In this document: piece by piece, positions 27,436 through 39,200 of the stretch | Layout: every line of letters begins with the position of its first letter | Numbering within the stretch: the stretch's first letter is position 1 | Source of the DNA: Nageia nagi | Lineage: Eukaryota; Pinophyta | DNA: 64,000 nt | Reading direction: 5' to 3' | Assembly: GCA_050084985.1 (NCBI GenBank) | Contig: JBITNC010000002.1 | Location: 17,980,001-18,044,000, forward strand | Program-made: the position numbers and the translations under genes | Notes under the pieces: generated by a model | Told to the model about the DNA's origin: nothing | Seen by the model: the letters and a program-made list of their open reading frames with translations, nothing else | Databases searched by the model: none

Positions 27436-28513
27436 TGCAATATTGGGATAGAGCGTAGAAGAAAGAAGAGAGAGAGTAAGAGAGAGTTCTCCTCCATAGA
27501 GATACAAGTGGAGATGAGAACATTTACATATTTGAGAATCTTTTTGAGAACTAGTATGAGACTCACTACATTACCATTTGACAAAATGGTTTATAGTACA
27601 ATCATTAACCACAACTGGTTTCACTGTACATAGTAGTCGATCAACTTTAAGTTGACATGTGAGTCTCCATGAGCTTGCTTTCACAAGGTGAGTAACCTGC
27701 ATTTCTGAAGAAGATCCTGCATGCTACAAGCAACTCATGAACAAAATCAGTTAGATGCATCATATATTCAAATAAGAGAATCAAATAATGCTATCTTATA
27801 AATAACTAATTAATGGTGCACTATAAGTCATCACGGAGATGCCAAGCCATCACTCATAGTCACCTATTGTATATAGTCATGTGTTGATTATTAATAGAGC
27901 ATAAAAAATTGTACAACGAGTTTCTCACGCAGAGCAAACTCACCATGGAGGTATAGAATGTACAACAAGTTCGTCACACAGAGCGAACTTACCACAGAGG
28001 TATATTAATTATATGCTCAAATATTGTACAACGAGTTTCTCACGCAGAGCAAACTCACCACGGAGGTATAGAGCATAAAAATTGTACAACGAGTTTCTCA
28101 CGTAGAGTAAACACACCACGAAGGTATAGAATGTACAAGAAGTTCATCACGCAGAGCGAACTTACCACGGAGGTATATTAATTATATGCTCAAAAATTGT
28201 ACAACGAGTTTCTCACATAGAGCAAACTCACCACGGAGGTATAAAATGTACAACAAGTTTGTCACGCAGAGGAAACTTACCACGGAGGTATAAAAATGTA
28301 CAACAAGTTTGTCATGTAGAGCAAACTTACCATGGAGGTATAAAAATGTACAACAAGTTTGTCACGCAGAGCAAACTTACCACGAAGGTATAAAAATGTA
28401 CAACAAGTTTGTCACGCAGAGCAAACTTACCACGGAGGTATATCATAATCAACACATGCTATACAACAACAAAAGAGCCTCTTAGAGGTGAAGTTGTCAT
28501 CATTAACAAAGGT
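27436..28513 (-). other. 3' module between pol and the polypurine tract
   Basis: About 1.1 kb with no coding frame, located where copia elements normally have only a short spacer. It contains the ten-unit hairpin array (27912-28441) and a downstream segment (about 27540-27900) that is shared with the relic ending at 15555. Its upstream end abuts a second polypurine-like AAGGGGGAGTG. Function is unknown; because it lies in the transcript 3' region, roles in packaging, export or priming are all only inference. Confidence 0.75.
27912..28441 (-). repeat. Ten-unit tandem array of stem-loop repeats
   Basis: Ten units of 49-66 bp start at about 27912, 27959, 28025, 28084, 28133, 28198, 28247, 28297, 28347 and 28397, most opening with TGTACAAC. 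Each holds an inverted repeat around the loop ctctgcgtga (minus strand): AAGTTTG with CAAACTT, AAGTTCG with CGAACTT, or GAGTTT with AAACTC. Next to it TACC-TCCGT-GGTA can form a second small stem. Units followed by attaattatatgctcaaa recur at 28003 and 28177, showing a higher-order period of about 174 bp. One unit (28084) has a broken arm. Confidence 0.93.
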
Positions 28514-31500
28514 TCAAACTTCACTCCCCCTTGAGGGCAACTTCACCAACCCGAGAGAATCCCTAAGCTTGCTGAACTGAGTTTCAGGAAGGGGATTGGT
28601 GAATATATCAGTGGAGTTTTCAATAGATGGACAATACTCCAAGTGTATGATGTCATCTAGAACCTTCTCCCTGATAAAATGCGCGTGGATTTCCACATGT
28701 TTGGTTCTCTGATGGAACACAGGATTCTTAGCCAAAGAGATAGCCGATTGATTGTCTAAAGAAATAAGAGATGGGCCATTTTGCTTATACCTAATTTCGT
28801 TCAAAAGATGTCTTAGCCAAATAGCTTCTTGGGCAGCAACAAACATGGCTTGATATTCAGCTTCGGTGGTAGAAAGAGTCACAGTAGGTTGCTTCTTGGA
28901 AGCCCAAGAGATAGCACTTGAACCAATGCTGAACACATATGCAGAGGTTGATTTTCTATCATCTCTATCTCCCCCATAATCAGAATCTGAGAACCTTGAG
29001 AGAACAATTGAGGGCACTTTGGAAAACTTAAGAGCAAGATCCTTTGTCCCTGCCACATATCTCAAGATTTGCTTCACAGCATTGAGGTGTTCAACATATG
29101 GTTTTTGCATGAATCGTGCCATCAGATTCACTGCAAAGGCAATATCAGAATGAGAGATAGTCAGATACAGAAGACTACTGATCAATTACCTATAAGCTGT
29201 AGCATCAGCCAACTGAGAATCTGAGCTCAGTGATACAACGATTCCAAGAGAAACAGGTATTACAGCATATCTACACTCCTCCATTCCAAACTTTTGCAAG
29301 ATGTCTGATATATACTTAGATTGACTAAGATAAGTACAATCTTTGTGTTGGTATACTTGCATTCCAAGATAGTAATGCAATAGACCTAGATCAGTCATTT
29401 CAAATGTTGCCTTCAATTTGGATATGCACTCTTGGATGATTTCAATATTGTTGCCTGTTATGAGAAGATCATCCACATAAAGGAGAATTAAGACCACGTC
29501 TTTTCCTTGATTGAGTACATAGAGATCTGAGTCGGAGAAGCACTTGGAAAAACCAATATCTGCAAAGAATCCTGAAATTTTCTTGTACCATGCTCTAGGT
29601 GCTTGTTTAAGTCCATACAAAGACTTCTTTAGCTTGCACACAAGAGACTCTTTTCCTTCTGGAATAAATCCTTCTAGTTGATTCATGTAGATTTCTACAT
29701 CCAAGTCACCATTGAGAAATGCACTCTTGACATCAAGTTGGAAAACTTTCCATCCCTGAGCTGCAGAAAGAGCAAGGATTATCCTAACAGTAGGCATTTT
29801 GGCCACAGGAGCAAAGGTTTCCTCATAATCAATACCATATTTCTGAGTGAATCCTTTGGCCACTAACCTTGCTTTGTATTTTTCAACTTCTCCATCAGAA
29901 TTGTACTTAACCTTGTAAATCCATTTATTTCCAATCACATTTTTCTCATTGGGATAAGGAACCAAATCCCAAGTTTCATTTTTCATGAGTGCCTCGTACT
30001 CAACTTTCATAGCTTCCATCCAACACTCTTGCTTGGAAGCTTCTTTGAATGTTGATGGCTCATTCATATTATCAATTTTGGCAAATAAGGATTTATTCAA
30101 GGTCATACTTCTTGTAATTCTCTGAGCTGGAGAATTTTGCTCTTGTGGTGACTTGCCTACATGATCATCCAACCAGTTAGGTGCAGGCGTAGAATCATCT
30201 GAATCAGACACCTCAGCATGAGAAGTCGTATCCTTAGGAAGTTCATTGAACTTGACATCCCTAGAAATAAAGACTATTTTATGGGATGAGGAGTAGAGCC
30301 TGTAACCTCTATGCTGATTATCATACCCCACAAAGATGCATTTTTTTGATCTTTTATCTAGTTTCTTTCTTTTCTCTGAGGTAATGAAGGCAAATGCGTC
30401 ACATCCAAAGACCCTGAAGTGTGAGATGTTAGGTTTTTTTCCTATCCATGCTTCATATGGAGTTTTTCCTTCAACTGCTTTAGTAGGACACCTATTAAGG
30501 GTGTGAATAGTAGTGTGAACAGCTTCTCCCCATAAGAAACTAGGAAGGTTACCCAACATGCATCTTGCCATTTCCATAATGGTGCGATTCTTTCTTTCAG
30601 CAACTCCATTTTGCTGAGGGGTGTAAGGGATTGTGAATTATCACTTGATCCCATGTTTAACACAATAGTCGTTAAACTCATTGCTATTATATTCACCCCC
30701 ATTATCAGATCTCAGCATTTTGATCTTAAAATCAGTTTGATTTTCAACAAGTGCCTTGAAGTCTTTAAATCGGTCAAAAGTTTGATCCTTATGCTCAAGT
30801 ATATAACCAAATGTCATCCTACTGAAGTCATCAATGAAGGTCAGAACATACGAAGCTCCCCCTAGAAACTTAGTTTGAAATGGACCCATCAAATCTGAAT
30901 GCACAAGCTGAAGAGGACGAGTAGCCCGAGTTGCCTTATCCTTTTCAAACTTTTGCCTATTCATCTTTCCAAGAATGCACCTTTCACAAAGACCAATTGT
31001 GGGTGAAATATTAGGTAAACCTTCCACAAGTTCTTGATTTTTCATATCTTGAATACTCTTGTGGTTAAGGTGCCCTAATCATTGATGCTAAAGATTACCT
31101 TTTAAACACACATTTGTAGCAAGACAAATCTTTGAAGGTACTTGATCCACAATATAAAGGTCATTCTTTACTGATCCTTTCATCAAAGTGGCAAGTCCTT
31201 TCTTAACACACCAGGAGTGTGAGGTAAACTCAAATGAGCATCCTGTCCTTGTAATCTGAATTACAGAGATGAGATTCATCTTTAGTTTAGGCACAGAAAA
31301 GACATTATCAAGAGTCTTTCCATGAATCTTCACACTCCCTATTCCGTGAACATCAAGGACTGTATTATCACCTATCACAACTGTATCCTTGTTGTACTTA
31401 TGAAAATTTTCAAACTTATCCTTTTCATAACACATGTGATTAGTGCATCCTGAATCAATAATCCAATCATTCGAAATAGTTTGAGTCATTGAGTAGTAGG

Positions 31501-31687
31501 CAACAGAAGCAGCATGCTTGTTCTTCTTTTTATTATTGAAATTTCTCACATTTGCATTTCCCTTTCCTTTTTGAGCAAATTTCTTTTTGCGATAATCATA
31601 CTCTTTGTGCCCAAAGATGCCACAGAAGTTACAATTCCCATCAAACTTTTCCTGCGGTGTTGGTTTGCTTGATCCAGCTTTTGTCAT
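28514..31687 (-). pseudogene. pol of the complete copia element (protease, integrase, RT, RNase H)
   Basis: One continuous reading frame broken only by stops at 31090, 31081, 30643, 30640 and 29188 (first base of each, minus strand). Domains in order: a zinc knuckle CNFCGIFGHKEYDY (last Cys replaced), protease WIIDSGCTNHM, integrase with CERCILGK, HSDLMGPF, RSDNGGEYNS and PQQNGVAERKNR (the D, D and E residues are all present), reverse transcriptase with WKVFQLDVKSAFLNGDL, SLYGLKQAPRAW and LYVDDLLITGNN, and RNase H with SWASKKQPTVTLSTTEAEY and KHVEIHAHFIRE. It ends KLPSRGSEV. All catalytic residues survive, so only the stops stop it. Each stop can be explained by a C-to-T or G-to-A change from the codon expected by comparison with the element at 46072-53330. 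Confidence 0.93.
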
Positions 31688-32411
31688 TCCTTTGCTTGAA
31701 GTTGTTGTGCTTCCTGATGGTTGATGAGGATTTGTTGTCTTTGAATTTATAATGTTTGAACGTCTTCTTGAAAGGAGTTTTGGTTGCTCCTAGAGCAATG
31801 CTATTATCCTTTGGAAAAATGTTCAACATTTTCTTGTTCAAAGTTTCCTCATGCTTCAGAAGGAGTCTAGAAAGATTGTCAAGGGAGATAACATCTTCTT
31901 CATCATCGAGCCTAGTCTCCATAACTGTGACAAAGTTACTGAACTTTGTAGAGAGGCTTTGAAGAATAATGAAGACCATGAACTCATCATTGATCCAATT
32001 GCACCCACAGCCAACTAGTTGTGTCCTAAGGTCAATGATTTTGTTCAAGTAGATTGAGGCACTTTCATCTTCTCCTTGACAATACTGCAACAACTTTTGT
32101 AGAATGGTGAACCTTCTTGAAAATTTGGATCCAAAGTAAATTTTCTTTAGTCTATCCCAAGCTTATTTTGCTGATGTCAAGGAAGAAATCATGAGAAGGA
32201 TGTCATCTGAAATTGCACGATAGATCATCGAGGTTGCTAACTCATTCTTTGAGTTGTAAATTTCAAGGGCCTTCTCATCTGTAGGAGCAACTAGATCTTC
32301 ATTTACTGTCTGCCACAACTTCCTTGCCTATAACTCAGCTCTCATACGAGGTTCCCATATGCCATAGTTGGAACCATCGAGTATGTGCTTGGGTATGAAG
32401 GTTTCAACCAT
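31641..32411 (-). pseudogene. gag of the complete copia element
   Basis: Starts MVETFIPKHILDGSNYGIWE at 32411 and is in frame to 31641, with stops at 32330 (TAG) and 32165 (TAA). It has the copia gag fold region (KIYFGSKFSRRFTILQKLLQ, then ASIYLNKIIDLRTQLVGCG). An indel near 31690-31710 puts the zinc knuckle and pol in another frame. In the copy at 49195-53100 the corresponding join is in frame, so the shift is a lesion and not a programmed event. Confidence 0.88.
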
Positions 32412-35400
32412 TGTCTGTACAAAAATAAATATGCAATAAGAATGCAAATTTTTACAAGTTTCCATCTATACAAATCAAACATAAGTAAACATGTCCCACA
32501 TGTGCAAACTTATAACCACGATCCGTAGAGGAATAATGTTGGGGTTATTTTCTTGTGTAGAATTAGGCCTTCACCTGGATGCCCGCAAGGTAGAGCCCAG
32601 GTACTACCAGTCCTCAACCAGTTCACCTTGGTCAGTAATATACTCTCACAATGAGAAGTACCAACTATTTTCCAAGGATTCGACGTATCTTGGACCGACC
32701 ATTTTAATTATCTTGATTAAGGTTTTCAATTTTCCTCCTAGGTTATCAGGATAATCCCTGAATGGACGTGCGAACATGTGGTATCACTACACACATGCCT
32801 GTCCACCTAATAGAGTTATGTCCAATCCAACAGAGGTCTTAGGGGCAATTAAGACGGACTTACCACCACTCGGTTCTTCGGACTAAAAGGGCTCCAGTCT
32901 ACCCTGTCCTCACCTTGTGGCTCCCCAAACAAGTCATGTTGTGGAAGAATACGTGCGGATGTGTTCATTTTAGGGGTTACTTTCAATATTTGCATTTTTG
33001 CAAGTATAAGCAAATTGTGCAAAAATATAAAGTAAAGTAAAATTGCAACATCCACACGAGCTTGAAAAACCTTAAAAAGTCCAATGGGTTTTGTACTAAC
33101 CCCTAAAGGACTTTTACATTTTGTATATTTTGCTCAATTTATTCAAGCACTTAATGAATTAAACAAAAGAACTAAGTCCTACTTAGTATTTAATTCATAA
33201 CATGCATTATTTAACTTAAAAATTTAAGTCCTAAGCATGTTTTATTCTTCAAACAAGATAAAAATACTTGCATCATAAGTCTAGCATGCAATATCTAGAT
33301 AAGGTTTATAAGAGACATGCATCACGTTTTCAAGATAAAGAGACATGCATCACAGACATGCATCACAAGTCTAGCATGCAATATCTAGATAAGGTTTATC
33401 CATCACAAGTCTAGCATCTAGATAAAATTTAAGTAAAAATTATACCAATTCCCCCCTTTTCACTTAAAGTTTTATCCCTAAAAAAAAATTGTATGCTAAG
33501 ACTTGTCTTATAAGTATGCATTTTAAGTAAAAATTTTCCCTTATTTACTTAAAAAATAGCATGCTTAGGCTAAATTACTATGCTTACAAAAAATGCTAAG
33601 AGGTTAGCATTAAAAAATTGCATGTGTACTTTTAGTAATTTTAAACATGCAATTTTGAGTAAAATATTAGAATTATTCTAAGTACTCCTAAGTCCATTTA
33701 ATGGGAGCAATTAACTTGTAAGCAAGTAAGTAAAAAAATAAATGCCTAAGAAGTATATGTGCAAGTTGTAATAGGAGACCCATACCCCTACTTCATGCAA
33801 TTTTAATGCTTTGTTTACCTTAAGCACTAAAAATACTCCTAAGTCAAAAAAAAATTAAATGCTTTGTAGTTGTAAAATTATGACCCCCCTTTTTCTTCAA
33901 GAAGAGCATACGTTGCTTTTTGGGAGAGCATTATTTTTGCAAGTTGTCAACAAGGATTAAGTGCATTTAAGTGACAAGGAAGACTTTGCAAAGAGTTGGC
34001 AGCCATCAACCTTGACCGTGGGAAGGAGGATGACCTGCATGAAGGCATTTAGAGGATAGCCTGTGGAGGTGTTGGGGAAGGAGGAAGAGGAGGCGTAGTC
34101 CAAGTGAGTGGAGCAGAGATGTGGAGGGAGGAGGAGTCTGGTCTACTGAGAGGAGGAGCATGCAAGGAGAAGAGGTGCAGGAGCAGCGATATGGAGGGAG
34201 AAAGCGTAGTCAGCTGGATAGGTGCAATAACAGGAGAGAGCAGGCGTAGTGGATGACTAGGCTATCTAGCTATATGGTGTAGGAGAGGTGCAGGGTCGGC
34301 GAGTCAGTAGTGCGTGGGGAGAGGAGACCATCGCACTACTATGCATAAGCGAGGAAGATGCGGAGGCATCGATCGAGGTGTGGGGTGCACGGAGGAGACA
34401 TGAGGCGATGCCACTCGTCGAGGCACTCAGTCAAACAACTCGTGTGATTCTATTTTGTGCATATCCAGATCTGGGGAAGCATAATTTGCCCTTTTCAAAA
34501 AGTGCCCTTATGGACTTGAACACGCAGCCATGGCCTCTTCTCAGATGGAAAGTTGTGGTGTTGGAGACACCCGGGCATACTTTCACAAGTGCATTCGAAC
34601 TATGACAAGAAGTATGCAGCTTGGAAGAGGGGCTAGGAATAGGATTAGTAAACAGTGTCAATGATGCCATGCTTCGTTCCGCTTTGTACCCAAATGCCAA
34701 TGAGATATGTAATGGCAATGTTTTTGTTTTTTTTCTTGCTGATGAACTGAAGCGATCAAGATGAAGCCATGAACCATGAAAAAACTTGAGCATCTAATGC
34801 AGTATTTTTACAGCATAGTCCACCAATTAGTTTTACTCAAACTATTCTAGCAACCCAAGGAAGACCTCCTCCCCTGCTATTAACGGAGGTTGACTACAGC
34901 CCCTCTCACTCTATCAAACAAACCGTATACTTTCAACGTATCCAATTTTGTGCATATTCTACGATCATGGCAGCCCACGACATGCAAAGCTGGTGAGGGA
35001 GGCTGCGAGGAAAGGTCTGCACCGCGTGGACCCGTTCACGTCACCTTATCGAGGCATTTTGTCAAACATTTACAGACCCTTTCAATGTATTAGATTTATT
35101 TTGTAAACTTTATTATTTTGTCCCTCCAAAAATTTATAATTTTTGAAAAATATATTGTAAATATTTCAAAAAAAAAAACTTGTAAGGTCTTCAACTTTTT
35201 ATTTCAACAAATAAAAAAAATGAGAGAGGGCAAATATCCCCATATTTGCTTTAAATTTTAAACAATTGCCTCTAGAAATTATGTAAATATTTCAAAAACT
35301 TGTAAATAAAGTCCTCCACTTTATTTCAACAATAAAATATGTAAAAAATTGCACCTTCCTCTTTTTTTTTTGATATTTTTCACAAAAGACTATTATAAAA

Positions 35401-35728
35401 AAAAATTCAATAAGATGCTATCATAATATATTTTTGCTCACAAAAAAAGGCATTTTCTTTGTACATTAAAAATAGATTACTAACATAAAATATTGTTAGT
35501 AAGAAGAGAGTAGCAAAAATATATTATGGTATTTGAAGTTATTTTTGCTAAGACATTGAGCTAGCATAATCATACAAAAAATTAGTATCATAATGAACTT
35601 AGTTAAATAAGGATAGAAGGTTATACCTTTGCAAACCTTTTACCTCACAATGAAGATTAGGATTAAGATCTCCAAATTTGAGAAGGATGAAGCACCTCCA
35701 AAATGTAGAAGAAGAGCTTCCACACCAA
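32412..35728 (-). other. 3.3-kb leader of the complete copia element
   Basis: The stretch between primer site and gag is far longer than in most copia elements. Parts align with the leader of the element at 46072: the segment after the primer site (about 35600-35728) and the segment before gag (about 32480-32960). Between them lie AT-rich words built on TTAAGT and GCATGC (33180-33760, with tctagcatgcaatatctaga repeated at 33281 and 33372) and a GC-rich purine-biased part (about 33980-35060). No convincing protein was found. Confidence 0.7.
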
Positions 35729-35740
35729 GCTCTGATACCA
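35729..35740 (-). other. Primer binding site (initiator tRNA-Met)
   Basis: TGGTATCAGAGC on the minus strand, two bases after the 5' LTR. This is the standard plant copia sequence complementary to the 3' end of initiator methionine tRNA. Confidence 0.95.
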
Positions 35741-35742
35741 CT

Positions 35743-36236
35743 TGATGGAATTAGCCTAGATCTAATTCCCAAGGTCCAAGACTAGGAAGCTAAATCATTC
35801 ATCATCTACAATTCTAAGAACATCATTCACACAATATGACACCAATATAATGTGGTTCCTCCCTCCTTGGGAGTACATCCACAACTAGTTCTCTATTCTC
35901 AATCTATGCCTCTCTTACAACTATTCTCTTGCTCTCTCCTACACAACCAAGTAGAGTAATCTTACTCCAAAACTTAGATATGTTTACAAGAGGAGAGGCC
36001 CTCTATTTATAGCTTGAGAGCACCTCCCTAACCTCCCTTTAACCCAAGGGTTAGGTTAGGGTTACAATAAATGTGTGACCTAACTTTAACCTACCAACTA
36101 ACCCCATGGTTAGGTCAAAGTCCACACATAATAAAGAATTCAATTAATCCCTTAAGGTATCTACATATCCTTTAAGTGATTAATTGAACTTACAAGGAGT
36201 TTAGATATTCACAATATTTCATTACAAATTCTAACA
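35743..36236 (-). repeat. 5' LTR of the complete copia element
   Basis: 494 bp and identical to the 3' LTR except for three substitutions. On the minus strand it contains a TATAAATA box and ends AATTCCATCA before the primer site. Confidence 0.95.
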
Positions 36237-39200
36237 ATAATTAAAAAAAAAATGAAAATTAGCCTACTATAAAGACAACATCAACCCAAACTTGAACATC
36301 CATCGTACCTATATAATATTATCAATCAAAAGAGACTTATGATTACAAAATTAAGAATTAATTCATGAGAATTGCATAGTGAAGCAAGTAGATGGATGAT
36401 ACCTAAAACATCATGGGATCAAAGAATTTGTAATTTTTATAACATAAATACCATAAAAGATAAGATTCATTTTCTCCTTAACTATCCATTTTACAAAGAT
36501 ATTAGACAAACCTATAAAAATATTAAAATTACAAAAATGATTCATAATTCTTAAATCAAGATAACCAAAATGAGTTTGGCAATTTTATTATGAATATTAA
36601 TTTTTTAAGAAATAATATTTTAAATACATAAATTGCATATATTTATTACTTGAATAAACATTGATAAGTACTACGAATAATTGGGTCTAAGTGATATTAA
36701 AAGATATCATTAATTCACTCATATTAGTCGATGTAGAATTTGTCAAAAAAATATCATTGAACTTTATATCTAAAATACTATCATATATCATTAATTAGTT
36801 GTGAAGAGTTTAACCAACAATAATCTTATCGAGGAACAATATCAGGTAGATAGTTTCTATAGGGTGTAGGCCTCCCAAAAAGGTAACACATGAGTGCAAA
36901 GGTTTCCTCATGTTGGACCACAATTGTTGATTTTTTACTTTACCAACCCCTATTTATTCTAGTATGTAGATAAATAACATATATAGTCCAAGTAAGTAAT
37001 GCCCAAGTTTCTTTAGGGCACCAGCTTGAATAAGATCCCAATGCTTCATTGGTCCATACCCTTGGAGATGGAAAATCTACCCACATAGTCTTATTAATTT
37101 GCAAATTCCCCTATACCAAGCCCATGAAATCCTTGATCATTCCTCTATCTACCATAATTAACCTATAAATCACCATAATCCCACACACAAAGATAACATA
37201 ACTCTCACACCAAAATCCATTTAAAATCACTATCTTTTCAAATCTTTAAAGCATCCTACAATTATTTTTATATTATCATAGATATCTACAATTTATCTAG
37301 AGATAGATCCAACTTTGAAAATCTCAAAAATCCCAAGAAGTAGGAACTTTATCGATCCTACAATAGAATAATGACCATCATTGATCCTAAAGTTTAGCCC
37401 AAACTTCACTTGTAGCTCTATCTCACAATCTATAACAATCTTCTGATTTTGTAAATGAGTGGGTAGCTCAAAATTTTTATATAAGGCATGTAGGATAAAA
37501 TAAATGACTACTTTTAGAACATGAAAGAATTAGGCATCTATCTTACTTCAAAAAGAACTTGCATTTAAGTTACCAAGAGTTAGTTGTTTGATCACATTGT
37601 TAAGTTCTTCTAGTCTTCATGCAAGATATAGCTCTACAACCTGTAACCTTTATGCAATGAAACAAGGATACAATTAAACATACCTATGTGATTCAAGGAG
37701 CTACTTAAGTCCAAGAAAGATCGATTCTTCCTCATAAGGTGGTCAACTCCCTAAATCTATTCAAAGGATTGATAAATAAAAGCAATAACGACCATGGATG
37801 TAGCAAAATGATAATCAATACCTAATATTGATGATGTCAACATTGATGAAGCAACTAATAATGTGAGTCAAGGATGCATGATTAAGGTAGGTGATGGTTG
37901 ACCTCAATGATGAGGCTTAACAAATTGGATTACACTAGAATGAAGCAAAGTGGAATATTCATAAGATAAGCATGCAAAACGATAGACCACATGCATTCAA
38001 GAGGATCACATGTGACTCATACAAACATAGATGAATGAAAGAACGATCATGGATGATTGGGATGGTTGAAGACGAATAGATTGATGAACATGATCATTGG
38101 AATTCTAATGATGATGAGTGTGATCAAGGAAGAATGCGATGCAATCAAAGGAGATTGCGAACAACTCCAAAAATAAAAATATCCCACATGCAATAGGAAT
38201 TTTTCCCAAAAAGGCAAAATGAGCTTAAAAGGATACAAATACTCCAAAAAGACACTTTTGCAAAGCTCCTTGCTTTGCCACAAACTGAAGGCTAGAGTGA
38301 TCCTCCAAGATCATAAGAAGGAGAGAAGAAATGAGAAGAGAAGTAGATGGTAAAAATGACCCCTAAGGGCTCCTATTTATAGGTTCATGGATGCGAACAT
38401 CAACCAGATAAAGCACATGCAACTATCGAATCATGTGCGATCGTAGGGCTGAGATTGCAATATGAGGCTAGGCATGGATCAAGGAATTTAATGCACATGG
38501 TGTTGATTACTAAGGCTAATTCACACATATTAGACATGTTTTACCCCATTTTAGAATAATCTAGAGGGTTCTAAGAGGAAATTAGGGGTTTTTTAATGTA
38601 ATTAAACATGATTAGGCATAATTAAGGTTACTTAGGGCTATTTAGGGTCAAATGTATATTTTTCAAGTGTTTGCATTTGCCCCTTTTTGTGATGCATTTT
38701 ACGACTAAGGCAAGATGCAACACAAAAACAATCAAGAGATGCGATTGAATGATGAAGATGAAAGGATGAAAGAAGGACATTTAACTGATGATGATAGGGA
38801 ATTGACTATGAGGTAAGAGATTTCCCCAAGTGATGATGAGGATGGATGATTCCCCCATCAAATGAGGAGTTGATGAAGATAGAAGGACGAAGCAATGAGT
38901 CATTTGATAAGAAGGATTTGGTGAAAAATGTTTGACCAAACATAAGTGGATTGTTTAGGGATTGAATTCCACCCTAATATGTGAATAATGTGCTCTAACT
39001 TTTGCAAACTATGCTATGAAAATATGTCATTCAACAACCCAAGTCAAATTTAGACTTGATGAAGGCAAGGAAAAGATAGAATAAGAATATGATGAAAATA
39101 AGAGATTGATGAAGATTAACTTCCACTTGAGGTGTAAAGAACAAGTGTTGACTCTTACAATGAGAGAGTTGTTCAACAGCTAAGTAGGACTGAGTTCTAG

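Larger units (their letters stand above)
26931..36236 (-). mobile_element. Complete Ty1/copia element, family A
   Basis: A 9.3-kb element read on the minus strand. In transcription order: 5' LTR (36236-35743), tRNA primer site, leader of 3.3 kb, gag, protease, integrase, reverse transcriptase, RNase H, a 3' module of 1.1 kb with tandem hairpins, polypurine tract, 3' LTR (27424-26931). The flanking 5 bp are atact (left) and ataat (right), a target duplication with one mismatch. The domain order with integrase before reverse transcriptase defines Ty1/copia. The two LTRs differ at only three positions by eye, so insertion is recent, yet gag-pol carries seven premature stops and one frameshift. 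Confidence 0.95.

Noticed and set aside
27912-28441. Regular repeats with partly palindromic units, reminiscent of a CRISPR array
   Set aside because: The units are contiguous with no unique spacers, lie inside a plant retrotransposon between pol and the polypurine tract, and there are no cas genes.
30442-30702. Overlapping minus-strand frame across the integrase/RT junction
   Set aside because: It is in a different frame from the continuous pol frame, which carries all conserved motifs.
31641-31710. Programmed frameshift between gag and pol of the complete copia element
   Set aside because: The older copy reads gag into pol in one frame, so the shift in the younger copy is best taken as an indel lesion.
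34288-34605. 105-codon open frame in the leader of the complete copia element (plus strand)
   Set aside because: It is antisense to the element, has no recognisable domain, and lies in a base-biased block that lowers stop frequency by chance.
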